Shown in pieces: positions 31,426 through 42,149 of a stretch of DNA of 42,149 bases. The translations under genes were made by a program, and so were the position numbers. The notes beneath the pieces are model-generated. The model did no database searches. It was not told where the DNA came from and saw only the letters and a program-made list of their open reading frames with translations. The DNA comes from Rhizophagus sp. LPA8_4_AMF (taxonomy: Eukaryota > Glomeromycota > Glomeromycetes > Glomerales > Glomeraceae). Numbering within the stretch: position 1 is the stretch's first letter; every line of letters starts with the position of its first letter. Location: contig JADRCO010000227.1 in the NCBI GenBank assembly GCA_021464525.1, forward strand, positions 1-42,149, in the 5' to 3' direction.

Positions 31426-32337
31426 ATGTCTAACGACATTAAAGTGTATATTATTATTAACAATTTTGGGATGTCAAATATTTATTATCCATCACATAGA
31501 AATTTACTTCAAAATTTTAATAAAGTGAATATGAAAGAAATAGAACCTACGACTCAAAATATTAATAACAATATTTATGAAGAAGATTTAAGTATTGTAA
31601 TTTATGAATTAATTAATCTTTATTTTAAGGAATTAAATGAAGGAAAAAGTAAAAAAATAAGGAAAAAACATGTACTTGATTGTATTGATAATTATGGGAT
31701 AAATTTACAAGAAATTTATAATTGGCTTTTAAATAATCAAAATGATCCAAATTCTATTTATTTACTTGGATTTTTTAATTACTATGGTATTGGAATTACT
31801 ATTAATATACAAAAAGCGTTTAAATTATATCAAAAAGCAGCAGAATTAGAAAATAATGCAGCATTATTTGACTTTGCTAATATGTGCATTGATGGAGTGG
31901 GTGGTGATAAAGATTATGAAAAAGCTTTTAAATTATCAAAAAAGTTGGCAGAAAAAGGATATTCGGGTGGATTAAATCTTTTAGGATATTGTTATGATAA
32001 TGGAATTGGAACTACTGTTGATATGCAACAAGCTTTTCATTTATATCAAAAATCTGCAGATTTAGGTAATTGTATAGCACAATATAATCTTGCTCAAATG
32101 TATATTGACGGACAAGTTGTTGAAAAAGATTATAAAAAAATTTTTGAATTATTTCTAAAGGCAGCTAATTTAGGGAATTGCTCTTCACAATATAATCTTG
32201 CCTGGATGTATGAAAACGGATACGGAACTGAAAAAGATAGTGAAAAGGCAATTTATTGGTATAAGAAATCAGCTAACCAAGGAGACGAAGATGCTCAAAA
32301 TGCATTAAAAAAGTTATTGAATGGACAAGTGAATTAG
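31426..32337 (+). CDS. Sel1-like repeat protein, 5 repeats
   Basis: A 303-residue open protein from the ATG at 31426. The leader is short and divergent (MSNDIKVYIIINNFGMSN), and the N-terminal module lacks the usual TQII before QNFNKVNMKEIEPTTQN. It then continues normally with YEEDLSIVIYELINLYF and WLLNNQ. Five Sel1 repeats: FFNYYGIGI; MCIDGVGGDKDYEKAF; GYCYDNGIGTTVDMQQAF; MYIDGQVVEKDYKKIFEL; and the last AIYWYKKSANQG, with cap ALKKLLNGQVN. The order of repeat types matches the six-repeat gene at 5547 minus one GYCY-type repeat. With 5547 and 11518 it forms the sub-group using EIEPTTQ and YFKELNEG, whereas 17862, 21860 and 29827 use EIKPT. Confidence 0.9.
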   Translation: MSNDIKVYIIINNFGMSNIYYPSHRNLLQNFNKVNMKEIEPTTQNINNNIYEEDLSIVIYELINLYFKELNEGKSKKIRKKHVLDCIDNYGINLQEIYNWLLNNQNDPNSIYLLGFFNYYGIGITINIQKAFKLYQKAAELENNAALFDFANMCIDGVGGDKDYEKAFKLSKKLAEKGYSGGLNLLGYCYDNGIGTTVDMQQAFHLYQKSADLGNCIAQYNLAQMYIDGQVVEKDYKKIFELFLKAANLGNCSSQYNLAWMYENGYGTEKDSEKAIYWYKKSANQGDEDAQNALKKLLNGQVN

Positions 32338-32350
32338 TTACAATAATGTT

Positions 32351-32390
32351 TCAATTATAATTAGTGTCAATTATAATTAGTATCAGTTAT
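32351..32390. repeat. Short tandem repeat, 16-base unit
   Basis: TCAATTATAATTAGTG is followed by a copy ending in TA and a partial third copy, 14 bases after the SLR stop codon. Confidence 0.6.
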
Positions 32391-34179
32391 GTTAATTATT
32401 TGATATGTATCCTTAAATATATAATATAAACGTGAACGGCACAACGGCCGAAAATATATGATATTTACAAGTAAAATTTACGTAATTCCTATTCTTTATT
32501 TAATTTAAAAAGTCAAGGATTATGAATGTATTATTAGGAAAATCAAATTTCACATTAAACAGGAGGTTTCATATTTTTTTTTTTATTCCTCAAAATGAAT
32601 TGCGAGGGTCGAAATTGATTACGCGCTTGATTAACTTCTAATTCACTTCATAATTTTTTGTGCCTTTTGTTCATCATTTGATTTCTCAGGTATTTTAATT
32701 ATTTTAATTCCGAAATTTAAATAAATAATTATTTATTATGAGTTTGAGTAAAAAAGTTGTATATGATTGTTTAACAATTGCAAAATCAAAATAAAGGCTT
32801 CTAACATTATTGTTATTTCATTGGCATATAGTAAAGTAATAATAAAATTTATTAATTATTTTAATGATAATATTAATTACTTTAATTATTAATAAAAAAT
32901 AGTAATATTCTTATTCTTAGTTTATCAATTGACTTGTTTAAAACAATTATTAATAAACGGAAGTATATTTGAAAATACAAAAGTTGACAGGACGAAATAA
33001 AGAAATAACTGATTAAAAAGTTTTATTTGTAAGATTTTCATGCTGAAGCCGGTAGGTTTTCATTCACATTTAAGTGTAACAATAATTATACCACTCTCAC
33101 CAATAACCGATTTATTGGAATAGCCTACAACAGAACGCGATTTTCTTTCAAGACATTCCTTATTTAGGATTAATTCTTTGGTATAAAGAATAAACATTTA
33201 CATATTAAAAATTTTTCACTTTAGTTAAGCATGTGACAAATCTGACATTACATATTGTTAAAAGCCATAAGCTATAAATAAATTTATATATGGTATGTGG
33301 CTTTGTTAAAACAAAAAAAAAAGGGTACAACATTCTGATTAGAAATTTAAACAAATTACGTGATATGTTTATATGGATTTCGTGGCTTTCTTAAAAACAT
33401 ATCGAATAATAATAAGAAATATAATCATAATTGTAAACAAATTACAAATTGTCAAATGCTAGATTTGACATTGATAAAAGTTAAAGATCAGGTGGCTATG
33501 CAAACTCCTAACTTAGCCCTAAACTAATTTGTGTATATATGTGGCTTTGTTATAAGTCATCATGAACAATGTATAAACTTCTCAGCCAAAATCAATAAGC
33601 CCCAATTTGTTCAAGTATAAAATTAACAACTAATATTCTCCAAATTTTTTTTTTTATGTACATTAGATTCAATATTTTTAATATTCACTTTAGTACAACA
33701 AAATAACTCACTAATTTAGCAGAGCAAACTTTTCTAATTTATTATGAATGATTTAATAATTATTATAGTTGTAGAGTTCATGTAATCACAGCCAGTTATA
33801 TATACTTAAATATTACTAGATGTTTTAATTTTTAGTAAAATACATTAATTTGAACCAGATTCCAATTCACCTTCAGAAGGTGTAATAGAATTGATGAACT
33901 AAAATCATAAAGGCAAAGAAAAAATAAAAATAAATAATTAAAATTTATTATAATTAAATATAATATTAATAAATATATTTGAATTTTTGTATATTGTATT
34001 CAAAAAATAAAAAGAAATCATGTAATAAGAAAAATTCAAAAGTCTGAAAAAAATATGACAATATTATTTTAACAAGGGTAAACTTTACTTCAGCAATAGA
34101 TGTTATAACGTTACAATATCTGATCAATTACTAGCTATAAAAGAATTATCATAAAGTTTTCTATTTACCAAGCTCAAGC
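32391..34179. other. Long intergenic stretch with a direct repeat
   Basis: No gene seen. TATGTGGCTTTGTTA occurs near 33294 and again as TATATGTGGCTTTGTTA near 33536, with a weaker third copy (CGTGGCTTTCTTA) at 33381. The first and last copies share about 25 bases with a few mismatches. This could be a dispersed repeat or the footprint of a deletion. Confidence 0.35.
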
Positions 34180-34860
34180 ATTTGAAATACAGCCATATTT
34201 TATTATTTATAAATGAAGATTTGCAAAAGTGACAAGTGAAGAAATGTTGTACTTCATGTTTCATGCTATAGTTTATTCAGCATTTTTTTTCCTGATCTAC
34301 TAATAAATTTGAATCTATTGAAAGAAATGGGCATGTACATTCAGTGTTTATTTATGATATAGACCATGGGAAGTACTACAAGGCATTGACCAAGGAGAAG
34401 TCATCACCTTATCCTTTGGATTTTTACTATGACCGCAAAATTAAAATCAATAACATTCTAAAATCGTTATTATAATGTTCAACACACATCATGAAAATCA
34501 TTTAAACATCAACATTACCAAAATTAGAAATATTTCAATACTAATTCTGACAAAGTCATTAACTATAAAATCAATGATGTATATATAATAAAGGAAAATA
34601 TTGGGCAGATAGGAGGCAGAGCGAGTTTAACTACATATAAAAATATCATTAAGTTGGTTTGCTCTACTACAAATATATATATCAAAAAATTTGGTCTTTC
34701 TGAACATATTTCACAAGAAGCTGTTACTATCTATGTATTACAATCAAGAAATCATTTGTACAGATTATAAGAAGAACAATCTTGTGTAAGACCTTTAGAA
34801 ATTATTACTGAATGTCAAGCAATATTATGATATTGGTACTATAAGCGTTGATATAAAATT
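34180..34860 (+). other. Possible eroded transposon coding segment
   Basis: Coding-like fragments on the plus strand: EVLQGIDQGEVITLSFG (about 34369-34420) and, in another frame, YYDRKIKINN. Further on is IIKENIGQIGGRASLTTYKN with FGLSEHISQEAVTIYVLQS (about 34586-34760). The GIDQG word with a nearby aspartate-lysine stretch recurs near 36490-36620, just ahead of the Helitron reading unit, so this may be a second, more eroded copy of the same upstream segment. No domain recognised. Confidence 0.3.
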
Positions 34861-35589
34861 GATGTGACTTGTATCTAATTAATAAAGTTAGAATATGAGT
34901 AATGAAAATTTAATTATACTTAACATGTATTTGTTTGCAAATACACTTCTTTATTGAAATATTCATATTATTGATAAGAGACCATATAAATATATTGTAA
35001 CAAATTTTGTAAAAACTTTGCTAATTCTACACAATATTTTAATAGTTAGTATGTCTTTATTCATAATGCACCTTCAGTCAGATCCCAAAGGAACAAAAGC
35101 AGTTCAAGTGTAGACTCTGAATATATTGGACAAGAATTGATTTTCCAAATGATGATAATTTTACTGCAGCAAGACTACTAGAAATTTCAAAACTCAAATT
35201 GATCTTGCAGAACAAAATATTTATTCAAATGTAAGGATTTTTGGAATTTCAGCTTTTAATTTTTTATCATCTCTGGCAACAAATTGTCCTTGGAATATTC
35301 CAATTAATTTTATTTACAAATGAAAATGTAAAAAAGAGATGCTCACTTATGTAAGGACCAAAAAGCAAGTACTCTAAGGCTATTTGGCTTGAAAAACCAA
35401 AAAAGATGCGGGGGAACTATTCCAGATATAAAAGTAATCAAGAAATGACTGAAAAAAGGCTGAGTTTGGGCAATGAAATATTGGAGGTATTATATCTGTA
35501 TTTACAAGCTAGGATTGTTTAAATCGTCATCAAAAATCTTACTCAAAATAGACAACAGATGAATAATAATAAACTAAATAAGAAATACT

Positions 35590-36047
35590 GTCACAGCAAG
35601 AAGCTTTTAGTTCATAGATTTGTGGATGAATTAGTGATTATGAATGACATTATGTGAAATGAATTCATGATAGATGAAAATATTAATAAAGTTGATAATA
35701 AACATTTCTACTCTAGTACAGATGTCATTAAAAAAATCTAAGAAATTTAGATATTTAAAGTTGATCAATGGAACTGAAGTGATCTCCATAGATGTTGATA
35801 ATTTCAAAGAACATATGGTCCAAATCATATTAAATTGATTTTACCTCACTGTCCACAAAACCCAAGGGCTAACCTTACCACAAATATCCCTTGCACTAGA
35901 TGGAAACATCTTTTCCCCAGTCAGGCCTATGTCGCCCTTAGCAGGTGTACTAATCCATTGAATAAACTGTTGAGAAAAGGTGCTAAAAATTCATCACAAA
36001 CATTCCATACAAAGTTGACTGGCCAAAAATTTATAGAGTTTATATGA
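35590..36047 (+). pseudogene. C-terminal fragment of a Pif1-type helicase
   Basis: The clear part is at 35841-35955: TVHKTQGLTLPQISLALDG, then IFSPSQAYVALSRC. This is the conserved motif V/VI region of Pif1 DNA helicases (HK.QG.TL ... QAYVALSR), including the arginine finger region. Upstream, in another frame, KLINGTEVISIDVDNF (about 35756-35810) fits the small beta domain that precedes those motifs. VDNKHFYSSTDVI (35690-35730) may belong to the preceding loop. The N-terminal motor motifs are absent. It is not part of the Helitron reading unit that follows, whose own motif VI lies near 41500. Source could be another Helitron copy or a host-type PIF1 gene relic. Confidence 0.6.
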
Positions 36048-36889
36048 ATGGATTTTATACAAATGTTGTTTCCAATATGAATCAATTTTGTATATTACAA
36101 TTTATTCCCAAATTTCAGTGTATGAATATTATTGACCATTTATTATCTTCATACACTAAACATTCCTAGATTAGATGATGGCCTTCTTAAGTTAAAATAT
36201 GGTGAATGAAAAATACATTCTTTTCAAGGGATTAACAAACCTCAACAATCAACAAAAGCTGAATTAACAAATCATTAGATACAATATGGAACAATAAGCC
36301 CTAATGAGATTGAAGAATTTTATAAAATTTCAATTTATAATATTTTGGTCAATTGAGGAAATTGGCTATTTTAAACAAAATTTGGCTTATAGAAATGATT
36401 CCACAATTCCATATAATTTATTAGAGAGAGTAGAAAAAATCAAGTATTTACAGTAGTTGAAACTACAGACCTATATGAAATGTTAACAGGAATTGATCAA
36501 GGGACACAATTTCTCTCACTGTTATAGTGTATCTACTATAATTATCTTCCTTAGAAGAATGACCATGATCATTAAATGCTTGAGTATGACCTGACTGCAA
36601 AATACAAACTAAATATAGAAATTAAGGGAAAAAACAATTTTATTCCCAGGAAAAGCATATGTCCACTGGTCAGAAGATTAATATATCTAGCTTCAATCTA
36701 AATATATTACAACTTTAATAAGCTAAGAAAACATTCTTTATTTTCTTAACAGATTGAGTCAATATCAATATTAAATCAGTCAGAAAAAATAAAAATTTAA
36801 CATTAATATTGATTCATTATCCATTAGAAACAAAATTTTTGGAAATAAATTTATAATATGATTATGTTGTAAGTATAATAAAAGGAGAT

Positions 36890-38160
36890 GAAATTGAAAT
36901 TAATAGACACAAATTCAAAGGAATGAATAATATATGCAATCACTGTTATGCTTTAAAATGAAAAAATGAACCAAAATGATTTTGTTGTTTAAATGGACAA
37001 ATTGTAATAACAGCTCTATCTCCTGCTCCACCATATTTATATAATTTACTAATAAATAATGATCTAAATTCAAATGAACCATATGTAAATCAGATTAGGG
37101 CATATAATCAAGTACTTGCATTCACATCTTTGGATGCAAATATTGATGAAATCTTGCAAATGCTCAAGATGAGTTTATACTTTCAGAATTCAGGGTACCC
37201 TATATCATTGAATTGGCGATTTAATGCCAAAAGAACAGCCAACAACTATCATTTTCTCAAATTTATTTTTATGATACAAATTTGGATAGTCAACTTCAAT
37301 GACAAAGTGAAATTTCAAATTTAAATGCTGATATGCTGAAGGCATTACAAGATAAATTGCATAGAATGTATCCATTTGTTAAAATTTCCAATCTGCAAAA
37401 GTACATGCCAAAAACATTTTTAATATTTTTACTATAAGAATAATTATTTATAATACACATGATAAGGATATGAGATAATACAATCAACCAACTGCATCAG
37501 AAGTTGCAATAACTATGCTTGATTTTAATCATATACCAGTAGTAAAAAATATTGTTTTAAAAACTTATGAAGAACAATTATAACATAATTCTGAATTACA
37601 TGGTGCTTATGATCCTTTACAATATACTTTACTATTTCCATATGGTGAATATGGATGGCATAATAATATTTTTAGAGAAAATAAACTTGAATCTGAACCT
37701 GAAATACCAGAACCTAAATTTGAAGGACATGATGAAATATCCGAAACTGAATCTATAATTTCAATGGACATTGATGAAGAAAATAAAGAAATAACTCAAC
37801 ATATTGGAGTAACTCAGAAATTTAAAAATTTAATAATTGGATTAGATGAACCAAGTTCTAAAAGTAATAAAGGTAAAAGCAAAATAATAAAAATTGAAAC
37901 TGACAATAAACCTGAAATTGTATCAATTAAAAAATGCAAACAAGTTACAATTAGAGAGTTTGCAGTATATAGAATTTAGGTTAAAGATTCAAATAAAACA
38001 AAAAGTATTTTACATCTTCCAGAAAGATCATTTCAATAGTATTTGGTTGACTAATATGCCAAATGGGCAATTCTGATATTGTATGACCATATGAAATGGA
38101 AAATTCTAGATTTACAGCAATCTTCACATGCCTGTATTTGATTCGTCAAAAATTGTCAAG
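36890..38160 (+). pseudogene. Helitron N-terminal zinc finger and Helitron_like_N
   Basis: Contains MNNICNHCYAL (CNHC at 36935-36946) and FCCLNGQIVITAL (36980-37018), the C..C ... CC.NG pattern typical of Helitron N-termini. Then come PPYLYNLLINND, QIRAYNQVLAFTSLDANIDE (37091-37150) and, in another frame, QIYFYDTNLDSQLQ. Further on are RPTASEV-like QPTASEVAITML (37487-37522), AYDPLQYTLLFPYGEYGW (37608-37660), and HLPERSFQ-YLVD-YAK (about 38015-38060). An unusual charged insertion of about 100 residues (SETESIISMDIDEENKEI onward, 37741-37940) lies between FPYGEYGW and the HLP motif. Confidence 0.8.
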
Positions 38161-38289
38161 ATTAAGAAATTTTTGAAAGTTGTACAACAGAACACCATAG
38201 AAGATTCTGAACTTAACCTAAGTGATATTTTAGGTTTTAATACTGTGGCTGAGACACATAAACCTCGAAATCAAATCAATTAAGATGGT

Positions 38290-39420
38290 ACAGAAAAAAA
38301 AATTGGTAAAAAGATAATTTTATCATCATCTTTTACTAGATTTGAAAGATACATGCAACAATTATATCATGAATTGCAATTGTTAGAGAATATGAAAAGC
38401 TTGGTTTATTTATTATGGTTACTTGCAATTCAAATTAGCCTGAAATTACTAATGAACTTTTACCAAATTAAAAAGCAAATGACCATCCAGATTTAATTAC
38501 AAGATTTTTAAATTAAAGTTAAAATCAATTACTAATGATCTCTTTATAAAAGGTATACTTGGAAAAGTTGATGATAGTGGTAATAATAAGAGAGCTGGAG
38601 AAGGTGACTATGATTATGATATAGATGATGTATTAGGTATGGGTGACGGTGATAATAATGATGATAATTATGATGATAATGAGGAATAATAATAATGAGA
38701 AATAATTACAATAGTAAATCCAATGAGAATTAATTCTAATATCATGTGATTTAAAAAAGTTTTGGCTTATGTACATGTAATTGAATTCCAAAAAACAGGA
38801 TTACCATATTTACATATTTAATGATATTATTACCTGAAGATAAGTCAAGAGCATCAGAAGATTTTGATAAACTGGTATGTGCAGAAATACCAGATAAGAA
38901 TCTTCAACTATTATTATTTAAAACTACTAGTAGAAATATAATTCATGGACCTTGTAGTAATCTAAATCCTTATGTTCCTTGCATGATAGATGAAATATAT
39001 AGCAAGCATCATTATTGAAAATTTGTTGAAATAACAAATAAATTTAGATATACATTATATAGAGGAAGAAATAATGGAAGGACAATCAGAAAAGAAAAAA
39101 AAAATGCAACTTTAGGTATTTCTAAATTGGGAGTTTGTTCCCATAAATAAAGAGATGCGCTACAATTTTTAAAAAAAATAATGAAAAGAAAAAAATATTC
39201 TTGATAATAGATGGATTGTTCCTTATAATCCATATCTATGTCAAAAATATGATTGTCATGATATTAATGTAGAGATATGTTCAAGTATTTGATCAGCTAA
39301 ATACAGTACCTCTATAAATATATTTATAAAGGCCATGATCATGCAATATTTACTATTAAAGAGCAAGATGAAATTACAAGCTACTTTAGTGCAAACTATG
39401 TTTTTGCATCTGAAGCATGC
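38290..39420 (+). pseudogene. Helitron Rep nuclease region
   Basis: Starts with GKKIILSSSFTRFERYMQQL (about 38307-38366). The metal-binding motif, normally FQKRGLPHAHIL, reads FQKTGLPYLHI (38788-38820): the first HUH histidine is a tyrosine, so metal binding is probably lost. Next are DKLVCAEIPDKNLQ and IHGPCSNLNPYVPCM (38863-38985). The catalytic tyrosine motif YLYKYIYKGHDHA is intact at 39307-39345. An acidic Asp/Asn-rich segment of about 25 codons (38610-38690) interrupts the domain before VLAYVHVIEFQ and is not typical of the family. Confidence 0.75.
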
Positions 39421-39699
39421 TGGAGATTATTTAATTTTTGTTTATAAAAAAGATTATACAAAGTTGAAAGGTTTTCTATCCATTTACCTGACCAACAATC
39501 TATTATTTTTCAGGAAGATCAAGAAATATCAACAGCATTATTAGAAAAATTTTATTATACAAAATTAACCTATTATTTTGAAATGTGTGCAAATAATCTA
39601 GATAATTTAATTATAAGTAATTTATGCTATATTGACAGTTTATTTTGAAAAGTGGAAATTAGCATCAAAGAAAACAAGGTGGTGAAAAGGTAATTTCAC

Positions 39700-41600
39700 A
39701 ATTATATATGTGCCAATCCACATGATAAAGATTTTGTTTAAGACTTTATTAACTAAAATTCATGAAGCAACATCTTATGAAGCCATTTGTACTATAAATG
39801 GAACTGTTTATAATACTTTTGAAGAAGCAGCATGTCAATATAATTTATTAGATGAAGAAGATAATGAATTTGATAAATGTCTGAAAAAAGATGCAACATA
39901 TATGATGACATCCCAATTAAGACAGTTATTTGCCTTTATTTTATTATTTTGTAATCCTAAAGAAGTTAATGCTAAAGATCTTTTAAATAATTATTTAGGT
40001 GATTTAGATGATAATTATGAAAAACAACAAATAATACTTAAAAAAACTAATAATTTATCTGATAATTCAATATTTGCTAATGTTTTACAAACTATTATTT
40101 TATAATCAAAAAAACCTTATATCTTATGATAAAATATTAGAAGATTTTTTTCTTCCAAGACCTAATTATCCTTTATTAAATGAAAATTCTGAACAACCAA
40201 ATTTAATAATAAAAGAATTAAATTACAATTTAAATAAATTACAAAATTTTATAGAAAAAGAAAATCAATTAAATATTAATCAAAAAACAATTTATAATTC
40301 TATCATTAAAGCATTTCATAAAGAGATAGATCAAACTGTATTTTGTTGATGGTCCAGAAGGCTATGGAAAGTCCTTTTTACTTAATATGATTTTAACTAA
40401 AGTAAATTGCTATTGCAGTTGCTTCATCAGAAATTGCAGCATTATTGATAAATGGAGGAACAATTACTCATTTAAGGTTTACAATTTCCATTAAATTAAC
40501 TGAAACTTCAACATTAAATATAAGTTACCAATCTGAATTATCAAAATTAATTAAAGAAACAAAATTAATCATTTGGGATAAAGTACCAATGGCACATAAA
40601 TTGCCTTTAAAGCTGTTGACAGAACATTTAGATATAACACAAATTAATAAACCATTTAGAAGTATAAGTTTTGTAATGGTGGAGATTTCAGGCAAATTTT
40701 ACCAATAGTAATTTGAGAAACACATTCACATATTATAGATGCATGTATAAAATCTTCAGATCTATGAATGTAATGCATTTAACTATAAATATAAGAATTT
40801 AACAACAAAATAACGAACAAAATTTTGTTAACTATATATTACAAATTGGTGAAGGAAAAGAATCCACATATCCTGAAATTGGTGAAGATATTGTAAAATT
40901 GCATGATAATATAATTCTTGATGATGAAAAACTTGAATTATTAATTTCTAAAATCTTTTATAATATTGATGAAAATTATAAAAATACTAATAATTATATT
41001 AACTATATTAAAGATTGAGCAATACTTACAATAAAAAATGAAGACATTGATTATATTAATAAACAAATAATTAACATTTTTCCTGGAGAAGTTAATGAAT
41101 TCTTATCAGCAGATTCAGTTGAAAATAAGGATTTAGTTCATCAAAATCTTTATTCTATAGAATTCTCAAACACTTTAACACCAAGGGGAATTCCTTCCCA
41201 TAAATTGGTTTTTAAAGTTGGTATACCTATTATACTTTTAAGAAATATTAATCCAACAGAAGGATTTTGTAATGTAATATTTAAAAGGTTTCAACAACAT
41301 GTAATAGATGCAGAATTTTAACAGGATCACATCTTGTTAAAAAGAGTATTTATTCCTTGAATTCACCATCTGATGCTGATTTGTTATTTCTATTAGTATG
41401 TCATCAATTTCCAGTTCACTTAGCCTTTGCTATGACAATCAATAAAGCTCAAGGGCAAACAATAACATGTGTAGGTTTAGATTTACATAATCCTGTATTT
41501 GCTCATGGTTAATTATATGTAGTAGTTGGTTATAATAGTTTTCAAGCTGAATTCTTTCTTATGGTGAAAATAATGCATAAGATTCATATTGCTCTTTTAA
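39700..41600 (+). pseudogene. Helitron linker and Pif1-like helicase region
   Basis: The linker is the longest open stretch: ATSYEAICTINGTVYNTFEE and QLRQLFAFILLFCNP (39710-40105). The helicase has Walker A as VDGPEGYGKSF (40345-40377; usual form GPGGTGKT). Then follow SELSKLIKETKLIIWDKVPM (40531-40590), where Walker B reads D-K instead of D-E, and GGDFRQILPIVI (about 40682-40715). Downstream are TLTPRGIPSHKLVFKVG (about 41176-41223), ILLRNINPTEGFCN, the FAMTINKAQGQT motif (about 41427-41462) and VGLDLHNPVFAHG-LYVVVG (about 41472-41530). The Walker B change suggests loss of ATPase function; the decay is spread evenly over the domain. Confidence 0.82.
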
Positions 41601-41905
41601 TTGTATTTTCAATTGACTTTGCATTATCAAGGGTTTAATTAAAAGATAATATTAAAATTTTAGTAAAAAATGTTTGTATTAATAGATCAGGTATATATAC
41701 AAAGAATATTGTATAAATTGAAGTTCTTTAATATATTAAAAATAATATATTTAAGAAAATTCTTTAATCTATTAATTTAAAAAATTTACAAAAATAAAAA
41801 TTGATTTATTTTATATATTTGAAGTAATTTATGCATAATAAATTATACCAATAAAAATTAATTTCACTAATAATTATATTAGTAGGATTAAAGATTAAGT
41901 TAAAA

Positions 41906-42060
41906 GTTAGGTTTAGTATTAGAGATTAGGTAAGATTTAGGTTTAGGTTTAGGATTAGGGTTAGATTAGGGTTAGGATTAGTGTTAGTAGAGCTAGAGAG
42001 GATAAGTAGAGTGAGTTGATTACTAGGGTTAGGATTAAAGTAAGGTGACTAGAATTAGGG
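41906..42060. repeat. Degenerate telomere-like repeat tract
   Basis: About 150 bases made of imperfect TTAGGG, TTTAGG and GATTAGG units (clearest at 41937-41982, GTTTAGGTTTAGGATTAGGG and GTTAGATTAGGGTTAGG, and again near 42022-42060). The G-rich strand is the plus strand, as at a right-hand chromosome end. Non-telomeric bases between units and unique sequence after 42060 show it is not an active terminal array. Confidence 0.6.
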
Positions 42061-42149
42061 CATTCTCAAGCACCTAACTCAATGAATTGGAAATGAAATT
42101 TTAATTAGTAAGTTGCAGATCAGTGAGTTACCATTCCAATGAATAAAAA

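Larger units (their letters stand above)
36440..41600 (+). mobile_element. Decayed Helitron (rolling-circle DNA transposon), RepHel unit
   Basis: One plus-strand reading unit with the standard order: zinc-finger-like N-terminus, Helitron_like_N, Rep nuclease with paired tyrosines, then Pif1-family helicase. Its length, about 4.7 kb from the zinc finger to the last helicase motif, fits a complete RepHel of about 1500 residues, so this is an old full-length copy and not a captured fragment. It is interrupted by numerous stops and frame changes. Helitrons replicate by a nicking and strand-transfer mechanism, with Rep cutting and the helicase unwinding. The 5' TC and 3' hairpin-CTRR ends could not be fixed. 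The left limit is set at the GIDQG-bearing segment and is uncertain. Confidence 0.85.

Noticed and set aside
1-42149. tRNA, rRNA or CRISPR arrays
   Set aside because: No tRNA with both promoter boxes, no rRNA-like conserved stretch and no regularly spaced direct repeats with unique spacers were seen.

Overview
The window looks like accessory DNA from an arbuscular mycorrhizal fungus of the Rhizophagus type (Glomeromycotina). The reasons are the very AT-rich composition, a dense family of Sel1-like-repeat (SLR) proteins of the kind known to be greatly expanded in Rhizophagus irregularis, a decayed fungal Helitron, and TTAGGG-like repeats. The assignment rests on reading the proteins by eye; no database search was possible. 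Starts were chosen as ATG.

Layout. From 1 to about 5.4 kb there is mostly non-coding DNA with an inverted repeat (78-154), two weak gene remnants, and a decayed minus-strand gene of unknown function (3467-4663). From 5.5 to 23.7 kb, and again at 29.8-32.3 kb, lies an SLR gene family. Six copies are open (5547, 11518, 17862, 21860, 29827, 31426), four are substantial pseudogenes (6885, 8301, 14710 on the minus strand, 20557), and two are small remnants (10895, 23201). Each intact protein has a shared N-terminal module of about 110 residues, then 4 to 6 Sel1 repeats, then a constant last repeat. No kinase domain is present, although such tails are often joined to kinases in this fungal group. 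Most copies keep a two-part upstream signature: a box like TTGATCTGCRG, then about 25-45 bases later a box like ACTACYGTATAC running into AAATAAATA. This probably marks a shared core promoter duplicated with the gene. Two small non-autonomous DNA elements sit in or near the family: 23288-23548, inside an SLR remnant, and 17357-17625, just upstream of the 17862 gene.

From 25.0 to 29.1 kb there is an island with more balanced base composition. It holds one open minus-strand gene (26875-27759) that resembles the Uma2/PD-(D/E)XK nuclease-like fold, flanked by two decayed genes of unknown function.

From 34 to 41.6 kb is transposon territory: a Pif1-type helicase C-terminal fragment (about 35.6-36.0 kb), followed by a long, heavily decayed Helitron RepHel reading unit (zinc finger, Rep, Pif1-like helicase). 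The right edge (41906-42060) is a stretch of degenerate TTAGGG/TTTAGG repeats, either an old interstitial telomeric tract or a sign that this contig is near a chromosome end.

The main biological story is a birth-and-death cluster of SLR signalling-scaffold genes that keep a common promoter while their repeat number, intactness and orientation change.
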